Shown: piece after piece, positions 16,957-26,830 of the stretch
Numbering within the stretch: the stretch's first letter is position 1
How the letters are laid out: each line of letters starts with the position of its first letter
NCBI GenBank assembly: GCA_022448525.1
Contig: JAKVCX010000004.1
Coordinates: 1-64,000 of the forward strand
DNA length: 64,000 nt
From: Tenacibaculum sp.
Lineage (GTDB): Bacteria; Bacteroidota; Bacteroidia; Flavobacteriales; Flavobacteriaceae
Reading direction: 5' to 3'
Notes under the pieces: model-generated
Database searches by the model: none
Seen by the model: only the letters and a program-made list of their open reading frames with translations
Told to the model about the DNA's origin: nothing
Program-made: the position numbers and the translations under genes

Positions 16957-18149
16957 AGTTTCACGGATTTATAGTTTTTTGTATTACAGGCAGAAGTTAT
17001 TTCAATATCGTAAACTCCAGTTTTATAAATATTTGGATTTAACTTGAAGGTTGTAAAACCATCTTGTGATTGCTGAACAATTTTGTCAAGGAATTTTCCA
17101 TCTTGAAAAATAGAAAGTTCAATTTGTAGTCCATCAGGAATCATCTGTTCCATGAAACTAATCATAGGACCTACTTTTACTTCACGATTTTCTTTTGAAA
17201 ATTCTACAGGAATATTGTCAATTACTTGATTAAATGAAAGCGTTAAAACATTGCTATTGGCAATTCCATCAATAAATGCTTTTATCTTCCAAGTTGCTGC
17301 ACAGTCTGGATGAATTATAGAAGCTTTCGCTACACCTTCAATAGTCGTTCCTCCTGCTTTTAAAATATTACCATCTTGATTCGTAATAAAGAACTCTACA
17401 AAAGTACCGTCGCTTACGAGATTATTATTTTTATCTCTAATTTCAGAAGTATATAAAGTTGTAATTTGATTACCATCTGCATATTTGTGGTTTCTCTCAT
17501 ATCTAATGTTAAAGTTTCGACCAATCGCAGGTAAAATATCCAATGTGAATTCTTTAGAATTTAGTTCATATGATTCTGACGAAAGAATCATTCTTCCTGA
17601 TTTTCTGGGAGCATAAATAAGGCGATAAGAAATAAGGTTTTTTGTAAGAATAGTGTTTGTTACTTCTGATTGTAAAAACTGTTCTTTGATGTCAACTTTA
17701 GAATCTGTTTTAATAGGATTATCTAAAGTATCAGTAGGAATTACTACCATCATTGCATAATCAATATCACCTGCTTCAATAGTTGGCGGTCCAATATAAG
17801 TTTCTAACGAAACAGGCTTTTGGTTTGGTAGAACAGATATCTTTCCACTTAATCTAGGTTCAGTTCCCAACGTTTTCCAACTTAGAATCCCTATTTTCTT
17901 CCTTAAAAATTCTGGAATTTCAAAAGTGAATTCTTCGTCATTTTGAATAGGTGAAAGTACTGCACTACCGTAACTATTTGAACAGAACAATTGAAAAGTT
18001 TGTTTATTAGGATTTTTAAATATTAATGATATATCCTTCCCTACGATATATTCTTTTTGTTTTGAAAAGAGTGTAGGAGCTTTTTGCGCAATTAATGAAC
18101 CAATTGCACACCAAATAAATAAGAATAAAAAGTTCCAATTTCGCTTCAT
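16950..18149 (-). CDS. Secreted Ig-like repeat protein of unknown function
   Basis: 399 residues with a cleavable signal peptide (FLFLFIWCAIGSLIAQ). The mature part is predicted beta-rich, with several Ig/fibronectin-like segments; one resembles a bacterial Ig-like or invasin repeat (ITTLYTSEIRDKNNNLVSDG, VEFFITNQDGNI, GVAKASIIHP). No catalytic motif is seen. It overlaps the membrane protein gene upstream (by 1 nt) and the hydrolase gene downstream (by 7 nt), so all three are co-translated. A periplasmic scaffold or polymer-binding role in polysaccharide assembly is inferred from position only. Confidence 0.7.
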   Translation of the reverse strand: MKRNWNFLFLFIWCAIGSLIAQKAPTLFSKQKEYIVGKDISLIFKNPNKQTFQLFCSNSYGSAVLSPIQNDEEFTFEIPEFLRKKIGILSWKTLGTEPRLSGKISVLPNQKPVSLETYIGPPTIEAGDIDYAMMVVIPTDTLDNPIKTDSKVDIKEQFLQSEVTNTILTKNLISYRLIYAPRKSGRMILSSESYELNSKEFTLDILPAIGRNFNIRYERNHKYADGNQITTLYTSEIRDKNNNLVSDGTFVEFFITNQDGNILKAGGTTIEGVAKASIIHPDCAATWKIKAFIDGIANSNVLTLSFNQVIDNIPVEFSKENREVKVGPMISFMEQMIPDGLQIELSIFQDGKFLDKIVQQSQDGFTTFKLNPNIYKTGVYDIEITSACNTKNYKSVKLW

Positions 18150-21100
18150 TATTTTGGATTTCCTATAAAACTATTCATTTCTATTTTTACATAATCATAT
18201 TGAGGATGATTAATTTTCTGTAATACTTCGTAAGTATGATTTTCAATTCTGTTAGGAACAATCTTTATCGAAACATCTTCATTTGGTAAACCATTTACGA
18301 AGCAATTACTCATATCTTCATTAATCACTTCTAAATTAGCCTTTTCAACTAAGTTATATTCAAAATATAACTTTCTATGCTGACGAATTCCTTGGTGAAG
18401 ATATAAATGATCAACCCAGGCAAATTCTTTGTTTTCATCATAATAAGTTATAATAAGTTGTGGAACCGTTATTTCCTGTAAACCACTGTTAAATATACTT
18501 CCATTTAAGCTGTTTTCTTCAACATTTATATTACTTAACACATGATCTTTAAATAAATCAGAATTTGAAACATTAGCTGCTAATTGCAAATTGAATTTAG
18601 TTGGTTGTTCTTCTAATTCAATAGGAGTAAATGCATCCGGATCAAATTTATCAGGTATAGAATCTTTGGTTCTTGACCAAGCAATTCCTTCAAAGTTAAT
18701 ACGGAAAGAACTAACTTCTTTTGGAACTAATTTGTGTTTAACAATATGTTTTGCATTAAATGTTGCCAATGTTTTATTATCACTGTTGTAAAGTGTTCCT
18801 TTTAAAATAATATCGGCAGGAGTGTTGTCAATATTCTGAATTTCTCCAATAATGGCATAACTTTCATTGAATTTTACCAACTTGGCTTTTACAATTTCAA
18901 CTACAGGTTGTTTTAAAACATCTTCATGAAAAGTTTGTTCTGTTGTAATTCGCCTTCTACCTTGATTGAAATAACCAGTTTTATTTTTAGTGTATAATTG
19001 ATCTGGAGGTAAGTCAATATCTTTCTCTTCTGGCAATAAAAACCAGTTACCTTTAAATTTAACAAGAGTTTTATACTCAACTCGACTTATTTTTTCAAGA
19101 GGAGTAATCCATTTTGTTCTAACTTCCATAGTTGCTAAACTATCCGTTCTTTTCAGAACTGAGTATTCTAAGGCGTCCATTTTAGCATAAGAACTTAATA
19201 AACCATCAGTAACTGAAATTTCAAGCATGTACTGATCAATACTAACATCTTTTCTTGGATCTAATAAACTATGTGCTGTTTTAAATCTTTTAAAATCTAT
19301 CGCATTGTAATAAGCTGTTATTACATTTTCAGGGGAACGTTGTGAATCATTCTTAATATAAAATAAGTAAAGTCCATAAGCCATGATCACAATAAGAACG
19401 GCCGACCAAATATGGGATATTTTTAGTACGATACTCGAAAACGAATTATATTCAGTTTTAAACTTAAAATATTCCGGAATTATCTTAGGTTTCATTCTAA
19501 GTCCGTTTCTAAATAAAGGAATGATATTAAACATAAAAGCAACAATTACCGTTGTAAAAGGCATTATTCCCCAGAGAATATTTTCCCATCTATTTACTTC
19601 ATCTCTTGGTAAAATAGTTGATAAAGGAGCAATGTTTAATCGTTCCCAAACCATGACGCCGTTTTCTAAAGGTGGTAGTCTTTGCCAGCCACAGAAATAT
19701 AAAATTGGATCATAGAATTTATCGTTTGAAAAGATATATTTTAAGTTATACTTTTCAGGTACAGTTAAGAATTGTTGGAGAGAACCTATTCCTGCAACTC
19801 CTTTGAATTTAGAGTTTTCCAATCGTTCAATCGGTCTTGTAGTAAGTTCCGGTAGTCTTCTTGCAGAATGATAATTTCCATCAACAGTAGTTGCTTTAGT
19901 TTGTGCTGAAAGCCATGCCATTTGATCTCCAAATCCTAAAGTTAAATGTCTCCACTGATCATGTTGGTCTTGACTCAAGAAATTGACAATAGGTAACATG
20001 TTTATTTTCTGAGGTTGAGAAGGTCTGAAATACCCTAAACTCAAAGTGAAAATGGTGAAAAACAGATAAAAAGATACTAAAAATCCACCAATTAATCTAT
20101 GGTAAACTGCTCCGAATTTTTGTTGAATGAGATCTTTTAAATCCCCTTCTACAAATCGGTAAGCAAATTCACCAAACAATGGTAATGACATAATAGAAGC
20201 CCAAAGCGTAAATCTATCTAATGTCAAAATATTGAAAGCATTATCACCTAACAATGTTTTTGGGATAGGAGTGGTTCCACCGGTTCCTAAAATTACTAGC
20301 ATGCTAAAACAAAGACCGAAAAACAAATAACGTTTACTGTAATATCTATAAGTAAAATATGGAATTAAGAATAATAAAACTCCCCAAGGAATTAAGAAAA
20401 ACACTAGTCCTGAAGATAAAACTTCCAAGAAATTATCTCTTGATCCATGTGGAATAGGTACTTGTGTAATTGGATTCCTTTTAGAGTTAATCCAATAGGG
20501 TAAAATACATCCGACAATTAAAACGAGAATTAAAATCACAAAAGTGATGTTTCTCTTAAATGTTTTTCCAAATACATTTAAGAACAGCTTGAGTCGTATT
20601 TCTTTGTATGAATTCACTTGTTCTCTTGCAATATCCATAATTACCATTCCTACTAATGGTAAAATGAAAAATACCATACCGAATATAGGAGTTACATGAT
20701 GAGATGTTACAGTAACAGAAATTAAAGAGAGTGATGTAAAGAAGTACTTATAATTACCGGTTTTTAGCCAGGAATAAATCTCGGGGAGCGCATGCATTAA
20801 AATTGAAATTCCCATGATACTGGGGAGCTGTCCAAAAATGTGAAGTGTTTCAACGAAAGAAGCTGAAAACACACAAAGTAAAGCAGAGTAACCAGCAGTT
20901 GTTGTATTACCTGTAATGAGTAAAGAATAACGATAAACTCCCGTGACAAAAAGAATGGATGCAATTATGGCTACTGTGAACAGTCCGAATTTTAAGCCTC
21001 CAATAAGAGATAAAGCACCTATTAATTGATGAACTAAAGGAGGATACCCCATAACAGAAAATCCTGTATACCATTTATAGCTCCAATGCTCAAACCAATT

Positions 21101-21238
21101 ATCCGCATAATGTCCTGCGAAAAATAAGTGGATTAATGCATCATAGGTTGTTTCTAAAGTGAAAAATATAGTACTTCCGTGAAAAACTACACATAGCAAT
21201 ATGGCGGTAATTAAATATTTATTAGAAACTCCTTTCAT
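18149..21238 (-). CDS. Large polytopic membrane protein, GT-C glycosyltransferase-like, with periplasmic C-terminal domains
   Basis: 1029 residues. The first ~630 contain about a dozen membrane helices. The first periplasmic loop starts TYDALIHLFFAGHYADNW and contains acidic and aromatic residues placed like those of GT-C transferases and the PTPS-related membrane family. A further membrane helix near 610-635 leads to a soluble part: an NTF2-like module (ENVITAYYNAIDFKRFKTAHSLL ... GNWFLLPEE), a beta-sandwich resembling FxLYD domains (VEIVKAKLVKFNESYAIIGE), and a second similar sandwich to the end. GT-C enzymes use polyprenyl-phosphate sugars, which the DPM-like enzyme at 21411 could supply. 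It may therefore be the polymerising or transferring component. First gene of the minus operon 21238-15418. Confidence 0.62.
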   Translation of the reverse strand: MKGVSNKYLITAILLCVVFHGSTIFFTLETTYDALIHLFFAGHYADNWFEHWSYKWYTGFSVMGYPPLVHQLIGALSLIGGLKFGLFTVAIIASILFVTGVYRYSLLITGNTTTAGYSALLCVFSASFVETLHIFGQLPSIMGISILMHALPEIYSWLKTGNYKYFFTSLSLISVTVTSHHVTPIFGMVFFILPLVGMVIMDIAREQVNSYKEIRLKLFLNVFGKTFKRNITFVILILVLIVGCILPYWINSKRNPITQVPIPHGSRDNFLEVLSSGLVFFLIPWGVLLFLIPYFTYRYYSKRYLFFGLCFSMLVILGTGGTTPIPKTLLGDNAFNILTLDRFTLWASIMSLPLFGEFAYRFVEGDLKDLIQQKFGAVYHRLIGGFLVSFYLFFTIFTLSLGYFRPSQPQKINMLPIVNFLSQDQHDQWRHLTLGFGDQMAWLSAQTKATTVDGNYHSARRLPELTTRPIERLENSKFKGVAGIGSLQQFLTVPEKYNLKYIFSNDKFYDPILYFCGWQRLPPLENGVMVWERLNIAPLSTILPRDEVNRWENILWGIMPFTTVIVAFMFNIIPLFRNGLRMKPKIIPEYFKFKTEYNSFSSIVLKISHIWSAVLIVIMAYGLYLFYIKNDSQRSPENVITAYYNAIDFKRFKTAHSLLDPRKDVSIDQYMLEISVTDGLLSSYAKMDALEYSVLKRTDSLATMEVRTKWITPLEKISRVEYKTLVKFKGNWFLLPEEKDIDLPPDQLYTKNKTGYFNQGRRRITTEQTFHEDVLKQPVVEIVKAKLVKFNESYAIIGEIQNIDNTPADIILKGTLYNSDNKTLATFNAKHIVKHKLVPKEVSSFRINFEGIAWSRTKDSIPDKFDPDAFTPIELEEQPTKFNLQLAANVSNSDLFKDHVLSNINVEENSLNGSIFNSGLQEITVPQLIITYYDENKEFAWVDHLYLHQGIRQHRKLYFEYNLVEKANLEVINEDMSNCFVNGLPNEDVSIKIVPNRIENHTYEVLQKINHPQYDYVKIEMNSFIGNPK

Positions 21239-21410
21239 TCAATATTTGTCAATTTTCTCTTAAGATAAATATAAAATATTTAAACAAAACAATAAATTTA
21301 TTTTGATGTTCATAAATTCTATCAAAATAACTTTTATACTAGAAAGCTTTGATTTCTAGTCAATCTTAGTTAAATTTAAAGAGTTGTTAAATTGCAAAAA
21401 CCCTCGAAGT

Positions 21411-22574
21411 ATGAAAATATTGGCTATCGATGACCAGAAGCTTGTATTAATTCCCTTAGAAAATCGATTAAAAGAACTAGGCTATGAAGTCTATTGTGAA
21501 ACGGATGCAAATAAAGGAATTGAGCTCTTCAATGAAATAGAGCCTGACTTGGTTATTGTAGATATTAATATGCCAAGTTTACCTGGTATAGAGGTTGTCA
21601 AATACATAAGAGTCGAGAAAAAATCAAAAACACCAATAATGGTGTTGTCAGGAAATACTGATGATCAAATGATAACAGAAGGATTTGATTTAGGTATAGA
21701 TGATTATATGAAAAAACCTTTGAGTTTATCTGAGGTGTATGCAAGAGTAAAAAGACTCATCGGAGCGCCTGAAGTATTCGCAAAATCAAATAATTATAGC
21801 GGAGATGTTATTATTCAAGAAAGATGTGTGGGAGTTGTTATTCCTTGTTATAATGAAGAGAAGAGATTATTGAGTGATGAGTTTACGAATTTTATAGATA
21901 AGCATACAGGGTATCACTTGTGTTTCGTAAACGATGGAAGTAAAGATAAAACATTAGAAGTCCTACATTCCATTAGAAAAGGAAGAGAAGATTTTATTAC
22001 TGTTTATGACTGTGAAAAAAATGGCGGTAAGGCAGAGGCAGTTCGACAAGGGATGCTTCATATGTTAAAAGAAGAAGATTTGGACTATATAGGTTTTCTA
22101 GATGCCGATTTATCTACTGATTTACGAGATTTTGATGACTTAGTAAATACAATTCAAAATTCTGATTATAAAATTGTAAGTGGTTCGCGTATCAGTAGGA
22201 TGGGAGCCAATATAACAAAAGAGTCTGCACGAAAAATTATTAGTCAAACGATTAATTATATCATCAGAAAAATTCTTTCAATGGATTTTAAGGATACACA
22301 ATGTGGAGCAAAAATTTTCCATCGAGATGTGATTGAAATATCTTTTAAAGACAAGTTTGTTTCGAAATGGATTTTCGATGTTGAGATATTTAGAAGAGTA
22401 ACCTTGCACTATGGTTTAGCTAAGGCAAGACAAATGCTTTGTGAACAGCCGTTAAAAAGATGGATTCATGCAGATGGAAGTAAACTATCCATGCGTGATT
22501 CTGTTAAAATTATCTTCCAGTTAGGGCAAATTGCATGGTATTATAATGTAAAAAGAACTCCAAGTATTGCTTAA
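21411..22574 (+). CDS. Receiver domain fused to family-2 glycosyltransferase (DPM1-like)
   Basis: 387 residues from the ATG at 21411, which directly precedes the conserved KILAIDDQK; an upstream ATG at 21384 would add nine unconserved residues. Residues 1-120 are a complete receiver: AIDDQK, phosphoacceptor Asp51 in IVDINMPSLPG, MVLSGNTDD, MKKPLSLSEVY. Residues about 138-375 are a GT2 domain of the dolichyl/polyprenyl-phosphate sugar synthase type: VVIPCYNEEKR, FVNDGSKDKT, the metal site DADLS (Asp231, Asp233), and the DTQCGAKIF motif. No membrane helix is present. A glycosyltransferase directly under phosphorylation control is unusual. It is divergent from the GT-C-like operon and is the likely donor-sugar enzyme for it. 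Confidence 0.88.
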   Translation: MKILAIDDQKLVLIPLENRLKELGYEVYCETDANKGIELFNEIEPDLVIVDINMPSLPGIEVVKYIRVEKKSKTPIMVLSGNTDDQMITEGFDLGIDDYMKKPLSLSEVYARVKRLIGAPEVFAKSNNYSGDVIIQERCVGVVIPCYNEEKRLLSDEFTNFIDKHTGYHLCFVNDGSKDKTLEVLHSIRKGREDFITVYDCEKNGGKAEAVRQGMLHMLKEEDLDYIGFLDADLSTDLRDFDDLVNTIQNSDYKIVSGSRISRMGANITKESARKIISQTINYIIRKILSMDFKDTQCGAKIFHRDVIEISFKDKFVSKWIFDVEIFRRVTLHYGLAKARQMLCEQPLKRWIHADGSKLSMRDSVKIIFQLGQIAWYYNVKRTPSIA

Positions 22575-22649
22575 ACGAGAACAATAAGTGTAATAATATT
22601 CTTATTCTTTGTCCCTTTTTTAGTTGGTTTAAATTACTATTTTTACCAT

Positions 22650-23657
22650 ATGAAAAAGATATTATATACATTAGGTTTATTAGTAATTCTACTATTTTAT
22701 TTTTGGACCAAAGAACTAGTAATTACAGGTGTTCTTTTAATTATTCTAGATAGTTTTACTACTTGTTTTTGGGTTAAAATATTAAGAGATGCTGTTTCAG
22801 ATAAAGTATTTAAAATAGTAAGAATTAGCTGGTATTTTATTACTCCTATTGTAATTTCAATTTTCATTCGATCATTCTTTATTGATATGTATTTTGTTCC
22901 TTCTAAATCAATGGAAAGAACATTGTCTCCTGGTGATTACGTAATAGTAAATAAGTTCTCTTATGGAGTAAAATTACCAAGACATATGAGAAATATTCCA
23001 GTTATTGGTGGTTTGTTTCAAGCTCCTAAAAATGAGTATGATTTATATCGTTCGTTAAAAGGAGGGAAGAGGTTCCAAAGAGAAGATATTGTGGTTTTTA
23101 AGGCTGTTGATGATTCTGATAAATTTTTAATTAAAAGAATGATTGGAATGCCTGGTGATTCATTGAAAATTGTGAATGGAGTTGCTATTATTAACAATCA
23201 AAAACTACCAAATAGAGATAATTATTCATTTGATTATATCAGTAATGAAGTGAAAAACGTAACCATGATTAAAAATCTTTCCGAAAAAGAATTTAGAGAA
23301 TTATCAACAAGAGAAAAGTCTTATTTCACGAAGAATATAAAAGTTGAATCTGATTTTAGTTATTTTCTTTTTCCTAGAAGTAAACAAGATTACTGGACAA
23401 TTGATAATTATGGAAGTTTAATTGTTCCTAAAAAAGGATTATCAATTGAATTAACAAAAGAAAATATACAGATTTATAAAACGACAGCTTTAAAATTTGA
23501 AAATGTAGATTTAGAGAATTATTCTCAAAAGTATTATTCCTTTAAAAAAGATTATTATTTCATGCTTGGAGATAACAGACATAATTCCATTGATTCGAGA
23601 AGCTTTGGTTTTGTGCCTGAAACTTATATTCAGGGCAAAATGATAAGTATATTTTAA
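22650..23657 (+). CDS. lepB: Signal peptidase I
   Basis: 335 residues, anchored by N-terminal membrane helices (about 2-35 and 60-80). It cleaves signal peptides from exported preproteins at the outer face of the inner membrane. Catalytic Ser87 lies in VPSKSMERTL and general-base Lys162 in FLIKRMIGMPGDSL. Box E is GDNRHNSIDSRSFG near the C-terminus. An insertion of about 100 residues between boxes D and E (roughly 185-295) is longer than in E. coli-type enzymes, as seen in other Flavobacteriia. Nearby genes are unrelated in function; it ends 12 nt before the convergent RND pump gene. Confidence 0.93.
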   Translation: MKKILYTLGLLVILLFYFWTKELVITGVLLIILDSFTTCFWVKILRDAVSDKVFKIVRISWYFITPIVISIFIRSFFIDMYFVPSKSMERTLSPGDYVIVNKFSYGVKLPRHMRNIPVIGGLFQAPKNEYDLYRSLKGGKRFQREDIVVFKAVDDSDKFLIKRMIGMPGDSLKIVNGVAIINNQKLPNRDNYSFDYISNEVKNVTMIKNLSEKEFRELSTREKSYFTKNIKVESDFSYFLFPRSKQDYWTIDNYGSLIVPKKGLSIELTKENIQIYKTTALKFENVDLENYSQKYYSFKKDYYFMLGDNRHNSIDSRSFGFVPETYIQGKMISIF

Positions 23658-23668
23658 TTTTATTTACG

Positions 23669-26600
23669 TTATGCCTTCAAAGCTCTCTTTCTTTTTAGCG
23701 TAAATAAAGGTAGATATATTAAAATTCCGAGTAAAGAAAAGAATAAGCCGCCGATTGTCCCTGCTCCTAAAGCGAACCAAAAAACTTCATTCTGACCATC
23801 TTTTACAAAGGGAATAAATCCTAATATTGTTGAAATTATTGTCAAAATTATAGGAAATATTTTCTGTTTAAATGCCTCTAGATAAAGTGCTACATAATTT
23901 TCACTAGGAAATTCCTTCTTAAGTTTATTAAAGCCATTAATTATGAAAATAGAAGCATTAACAGTAATTCCACTAAGTAAAACAAAACTAGCTAAACCTC
24001 CTTGATCAAAATTAAAATTAAATAAATAAAAGGTTAAGAAGACTCCAATAAATGAGATTGGAATTATACTTAAAATAATAAACGGTTGTTTTAAACTTTC
24101 AAATAAAATTGCGCAAATAAAGTAAATTATAACTAGTACTAACAATAATAAATGAAAGTAATTATTGTTTTCATCACCATTTAAAAACCACTGTTTTTGA
24201 GAGTTCTCGAATCGATAACCTAAAGGTAATTTACTTCTTAATTCCTTAAGTTTTTTCTTTAGAAATTTTGATCCAAATTTGGAAGAACCAGTATATTGAA
24301 ATTGTATTAAACGAATATACTCTTGGTTTTCTTTATGAATGTTTTCTTCTTCTCTTTCTTTTTGAACGGATGATATATTTTTTAAAATAACAGGTTTATT
24401 TAAACTATCCAAAGGAGTATTATTAATATTCCAAAGATCAAATCTTTTCGATTCTGAAGATTCCAATCGTACAGGAGTATATTTTCCATTAATATTTAAA
24501 GATACATCTGAAGTTTTGGATAAAGTAAGGGTTTGAAGTTCGTTAAAAATTTTTGACGGATTACTATTACGCAATGCTAATTGTTCTTTATCTAAACTAA
24601 AACGATATTCATATGAAGGCTTTCTTGACCAGTATGAATTTTCCTTGATTAGTACTTTTTGAATTCTTGGATGAGTTTCTAAGGCAACCTTCAAAGTATC
24701 AGCCCAGCTATTTAAAATATCGTAATTATAACCTTTTGCTTCAACTGTAAAATTAATAGGTTCATTACTGCCACTTCCATTACTAAATCCATTACCAACT
24801 CCTGAAATATTCCAATCGATTCCTCCTAAATCTAATGCTTTTCTAACCAATCTAGCTTTTAGCATAAAAGGGAAAGCACCTTTTTCATGGGCTTCTTTAA
24901 AGGTAATTTCAATTCTTGCATAATCTCCACTATAAACAGTGCTCGTATACTGTTTTATTTCTGGAAACTGTTGTAGGTAATTTTCAATGACTAAAAAAGC
25001 TTCGTTCATTTGATGAACTGTTGCTCCTTTTTCCATTGAAGCCCCTACGTATAATTTAGTTTCTTCATTTCGATTGTAATAGGCGTTTTCAAAAACATAA
25101 TAGTTAAATAATCGAAAACTCCCTCCTAAATATTTATCAATGTACGGTCTAACATTTTCGCGATACCACTCATTACCTAATGTTGTATTGTATGTTTTCT
25201 CGAGGAAAGTGTCGTTATCCTCAAGTTTTTGAGGTAACATGAAAAATGGGATTCCAAAAAGAAGAATTATTCCAAAAATAGTAGCTTTTTTAAATCGTAG
25301 TAAAATCAATAAAAGCTTATTGTAAAATTTATAAAACTTATTCTGAATATGAATAAAAATCTTTTTAGAGCTTCTATTTTTTAAAGGTATTTTCTTCAGA
25401 AGGGCTGGGATTAAAAACAAAGCCACAAATAACGATACGCTTAAGTTTATAATAATTACAAGAGCGAAGTCTATCAAGTTTAACTTGTATTTATCATCCA
25501 AAAAATAAATAATAGATAAAGCCCCAATAGTTGTTAATGTAGAAGCTAAAATTGGAATAAATATTTTAGTATTACCTTGTTTTTTAATGTGGTCAATCAT
25601 TACGATGCTATTATCGATAATTAACCCTAATGAAATTGTTATTCCGGCCAAAGAATACAATTGTATTTCAACTTCACAAAAGAAATAGAGTAAAAAAGCA
25701 ACTCCTAAATTACATAGTAAACTTACAATGGTAATTAGTAAATATTTAAAACTAGCACTTACTACTAATATAAATACGAGTAGTATAAAAATAGTGTAAG
25801 CAGATCGTTCATAAATTTTATTTAGTTCTTTTGATAAATATTCGGTAGCATTATAAGATTCAATTACTGAAAAATCAGACGGAAGCCTCGTTTTAATTTT
25901 TGCTATTTTTTCTCCTATTTTTTCCGCTAAAACGATAGTGTTAGCATTTTTTGAAGCGTAAATGGAAAGTGTTATTGAGTTTTTACCATTGATTCTAAAA
26001 TAGCTCTGAGTTTCTTGTTCTACTTCTTTTATTGAGGCAATATCATTTAGGAAAACAAGCCTATTTTCTACTTTTTTTATAGGTAAATGCCAGTCAATTT
26101 TATCGCTGGAATTTGTAGATAATGTAATATATTCTTGTTGGTAAAAAATATCTCCTAAACTTTCTTGTGAGAATTGTTTTTGAAGAGTTTTAATAATGTC
26201 TTCTTTTGAAATTTTTAATTGTTTTAATAAATCAAAATTATAGGTAATTACAAACTCCTTTGGTTGTGCACCATATACTTTCGTTTTATCAATTCCATCC
26301 ATAGAACCGATGATAGGCTCAATTTGATTCTTTACAATTTCCTGAATTACAAAAGGAGAATCTTTACCATTAATACTGTAGGTTAAAAAAGCACGTTGTT
26401 GTTCGTCATCATTGGGTTTATTCACTTGTAGCGTTGGGTAGCTAGTCCGTTCAGGTAGTTTTTTGTAAAGCTGACGTATAATAGTTGCTATTTCAAATCG
26501 TACATGATCAATGTTGGTATATTTATCAAATTCTAAAGTGATATTTCCTCTTCCTTTTGACGATTTGGAAGAAAGCTTTGTTAGACCTTTTACGGTACTA

Positions 26601-26830
26601 AAACCACCTTCTAAAATACTGGTAACTTCCCTTTCTAAAGCATAAGGCGATGCATTATTCCAAGAATAACTAACCGAAATAGATGGTAGCGAATCACTTG
26701 GGTTTAAACGCACAGATAACCTCGGAATGATTAAAAAACCAAGAATCCCCAGAGTAAAAGCAATGATTAATATTTTAAAAGTCGAAATAGAATATCGAGT
26801 TTTGATAGCAAATTGTTTTTTCGATTTCAA
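23669..26830 (-). CDS. RND-family efflux permease without adjacent partners
   Basis: 1053 residues with the RND plan: TM1, large periplasmic loop (about 40-330), TM2-6, a second loop (about 540-850), TM8-12. The TM4 relay motif reads GLIIDNSIVMIDH, with Asp-Asn where AcrB has Asp-Asp, and TM10 has GITVNASIF, lacking the AcrB lysine. It shares HAE1-like features with the pump at 35072 but is quite divergent. No membrane-fusion or TolC gene adjoins it; they may be borrowed from 31913/38088. It is divergent from the cysteine-rich peptide operon at 27074. The cargo is unknown; peptide or lipid-like export is possible. Confidence 0.85.
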   Translation of the reverse strand: MKSKKQFAIKTRYSISTFKILIIAFTLGILGFLIIPRLSVRLNPSDSLPSISVSYSWNNASPYALEREVTSILEGGFSTVKGLTKLSSKSSKGRGNITLEFDKYTNIDHVRFEIATIIRQLYKKLPERTSYPTLQVNKPNDDEQQRAFLTYSINGKDSPFVIQEIVKNQIEPIIGSMDGIDKTKVYGAQPKEFVITYNFDLLKQLKISKEDIIKTLQKQFSQESLGDIFYQQEYITLSTNSSDKIDWHLPIKKVENRLVFLNDIASIKEVEQETQSYFRINGKNSITLSIYASKNANTIVLAEKIGEKIAKIKTRLPSDFSVIESYNATEYLSKELNKIYERSAYTIFILLVFILVVSASFKYLLITIVSLLCNLGVAFLLYFFCEVEIQLYSLAGITISLGLIIDNSIVMIDHIKKQGNTKIFIPILASTLTTIGALSIIYFLDDKYKLNLIDFALVIIINLSVSLFVALFLIPALLKKIPLKNRSSKKIFIHIQNKFYKFYNKLLLILLRFKKATIFGIILLFGIPFFMLPQKLEDNDTFLEKTYNTTLGNEWYRENVRPYIDKYLGGSFRLFNYYVFENAYYNRNEETKLYVGASMEKGATVHQMNEAFLVIENYLQQFPEIKQYTSTVYSGDYARIEITFKEAHEKGAFPFMLKARLVRKALDLGGIDWNISGVGNGFSNGSGSNEPINFTVEAKGYNYDILNSWADTLKVALETHPRIQKVLIKENSYWSRKPSYEYRFSLDKEQLALRNSNPSKIFNELQTLTLSKTSDVSLNINGKYTPVRLESSESKRFDLWNINNTPLDSLNKPVILKNISSVQKEREEENIHKENQEYIRLIQFQYTGSSKFGSKFLKKKLKELRSKLPLGYRFENSQKQWFLNGDENNNYFHLLLLVLVIIYFICAILFESLKQPFIILSIIPISFIGVFLTFYLFNFNFDQGGLASFVLLSGITVNASIFIINGFNKLKKEFPSENYVALYLEAFKQKIFPIILTIISTILGFIPFVKDGQNEVFWFALGAGTIGGLFFSLLGILIYLPLFTLKRKRALKA

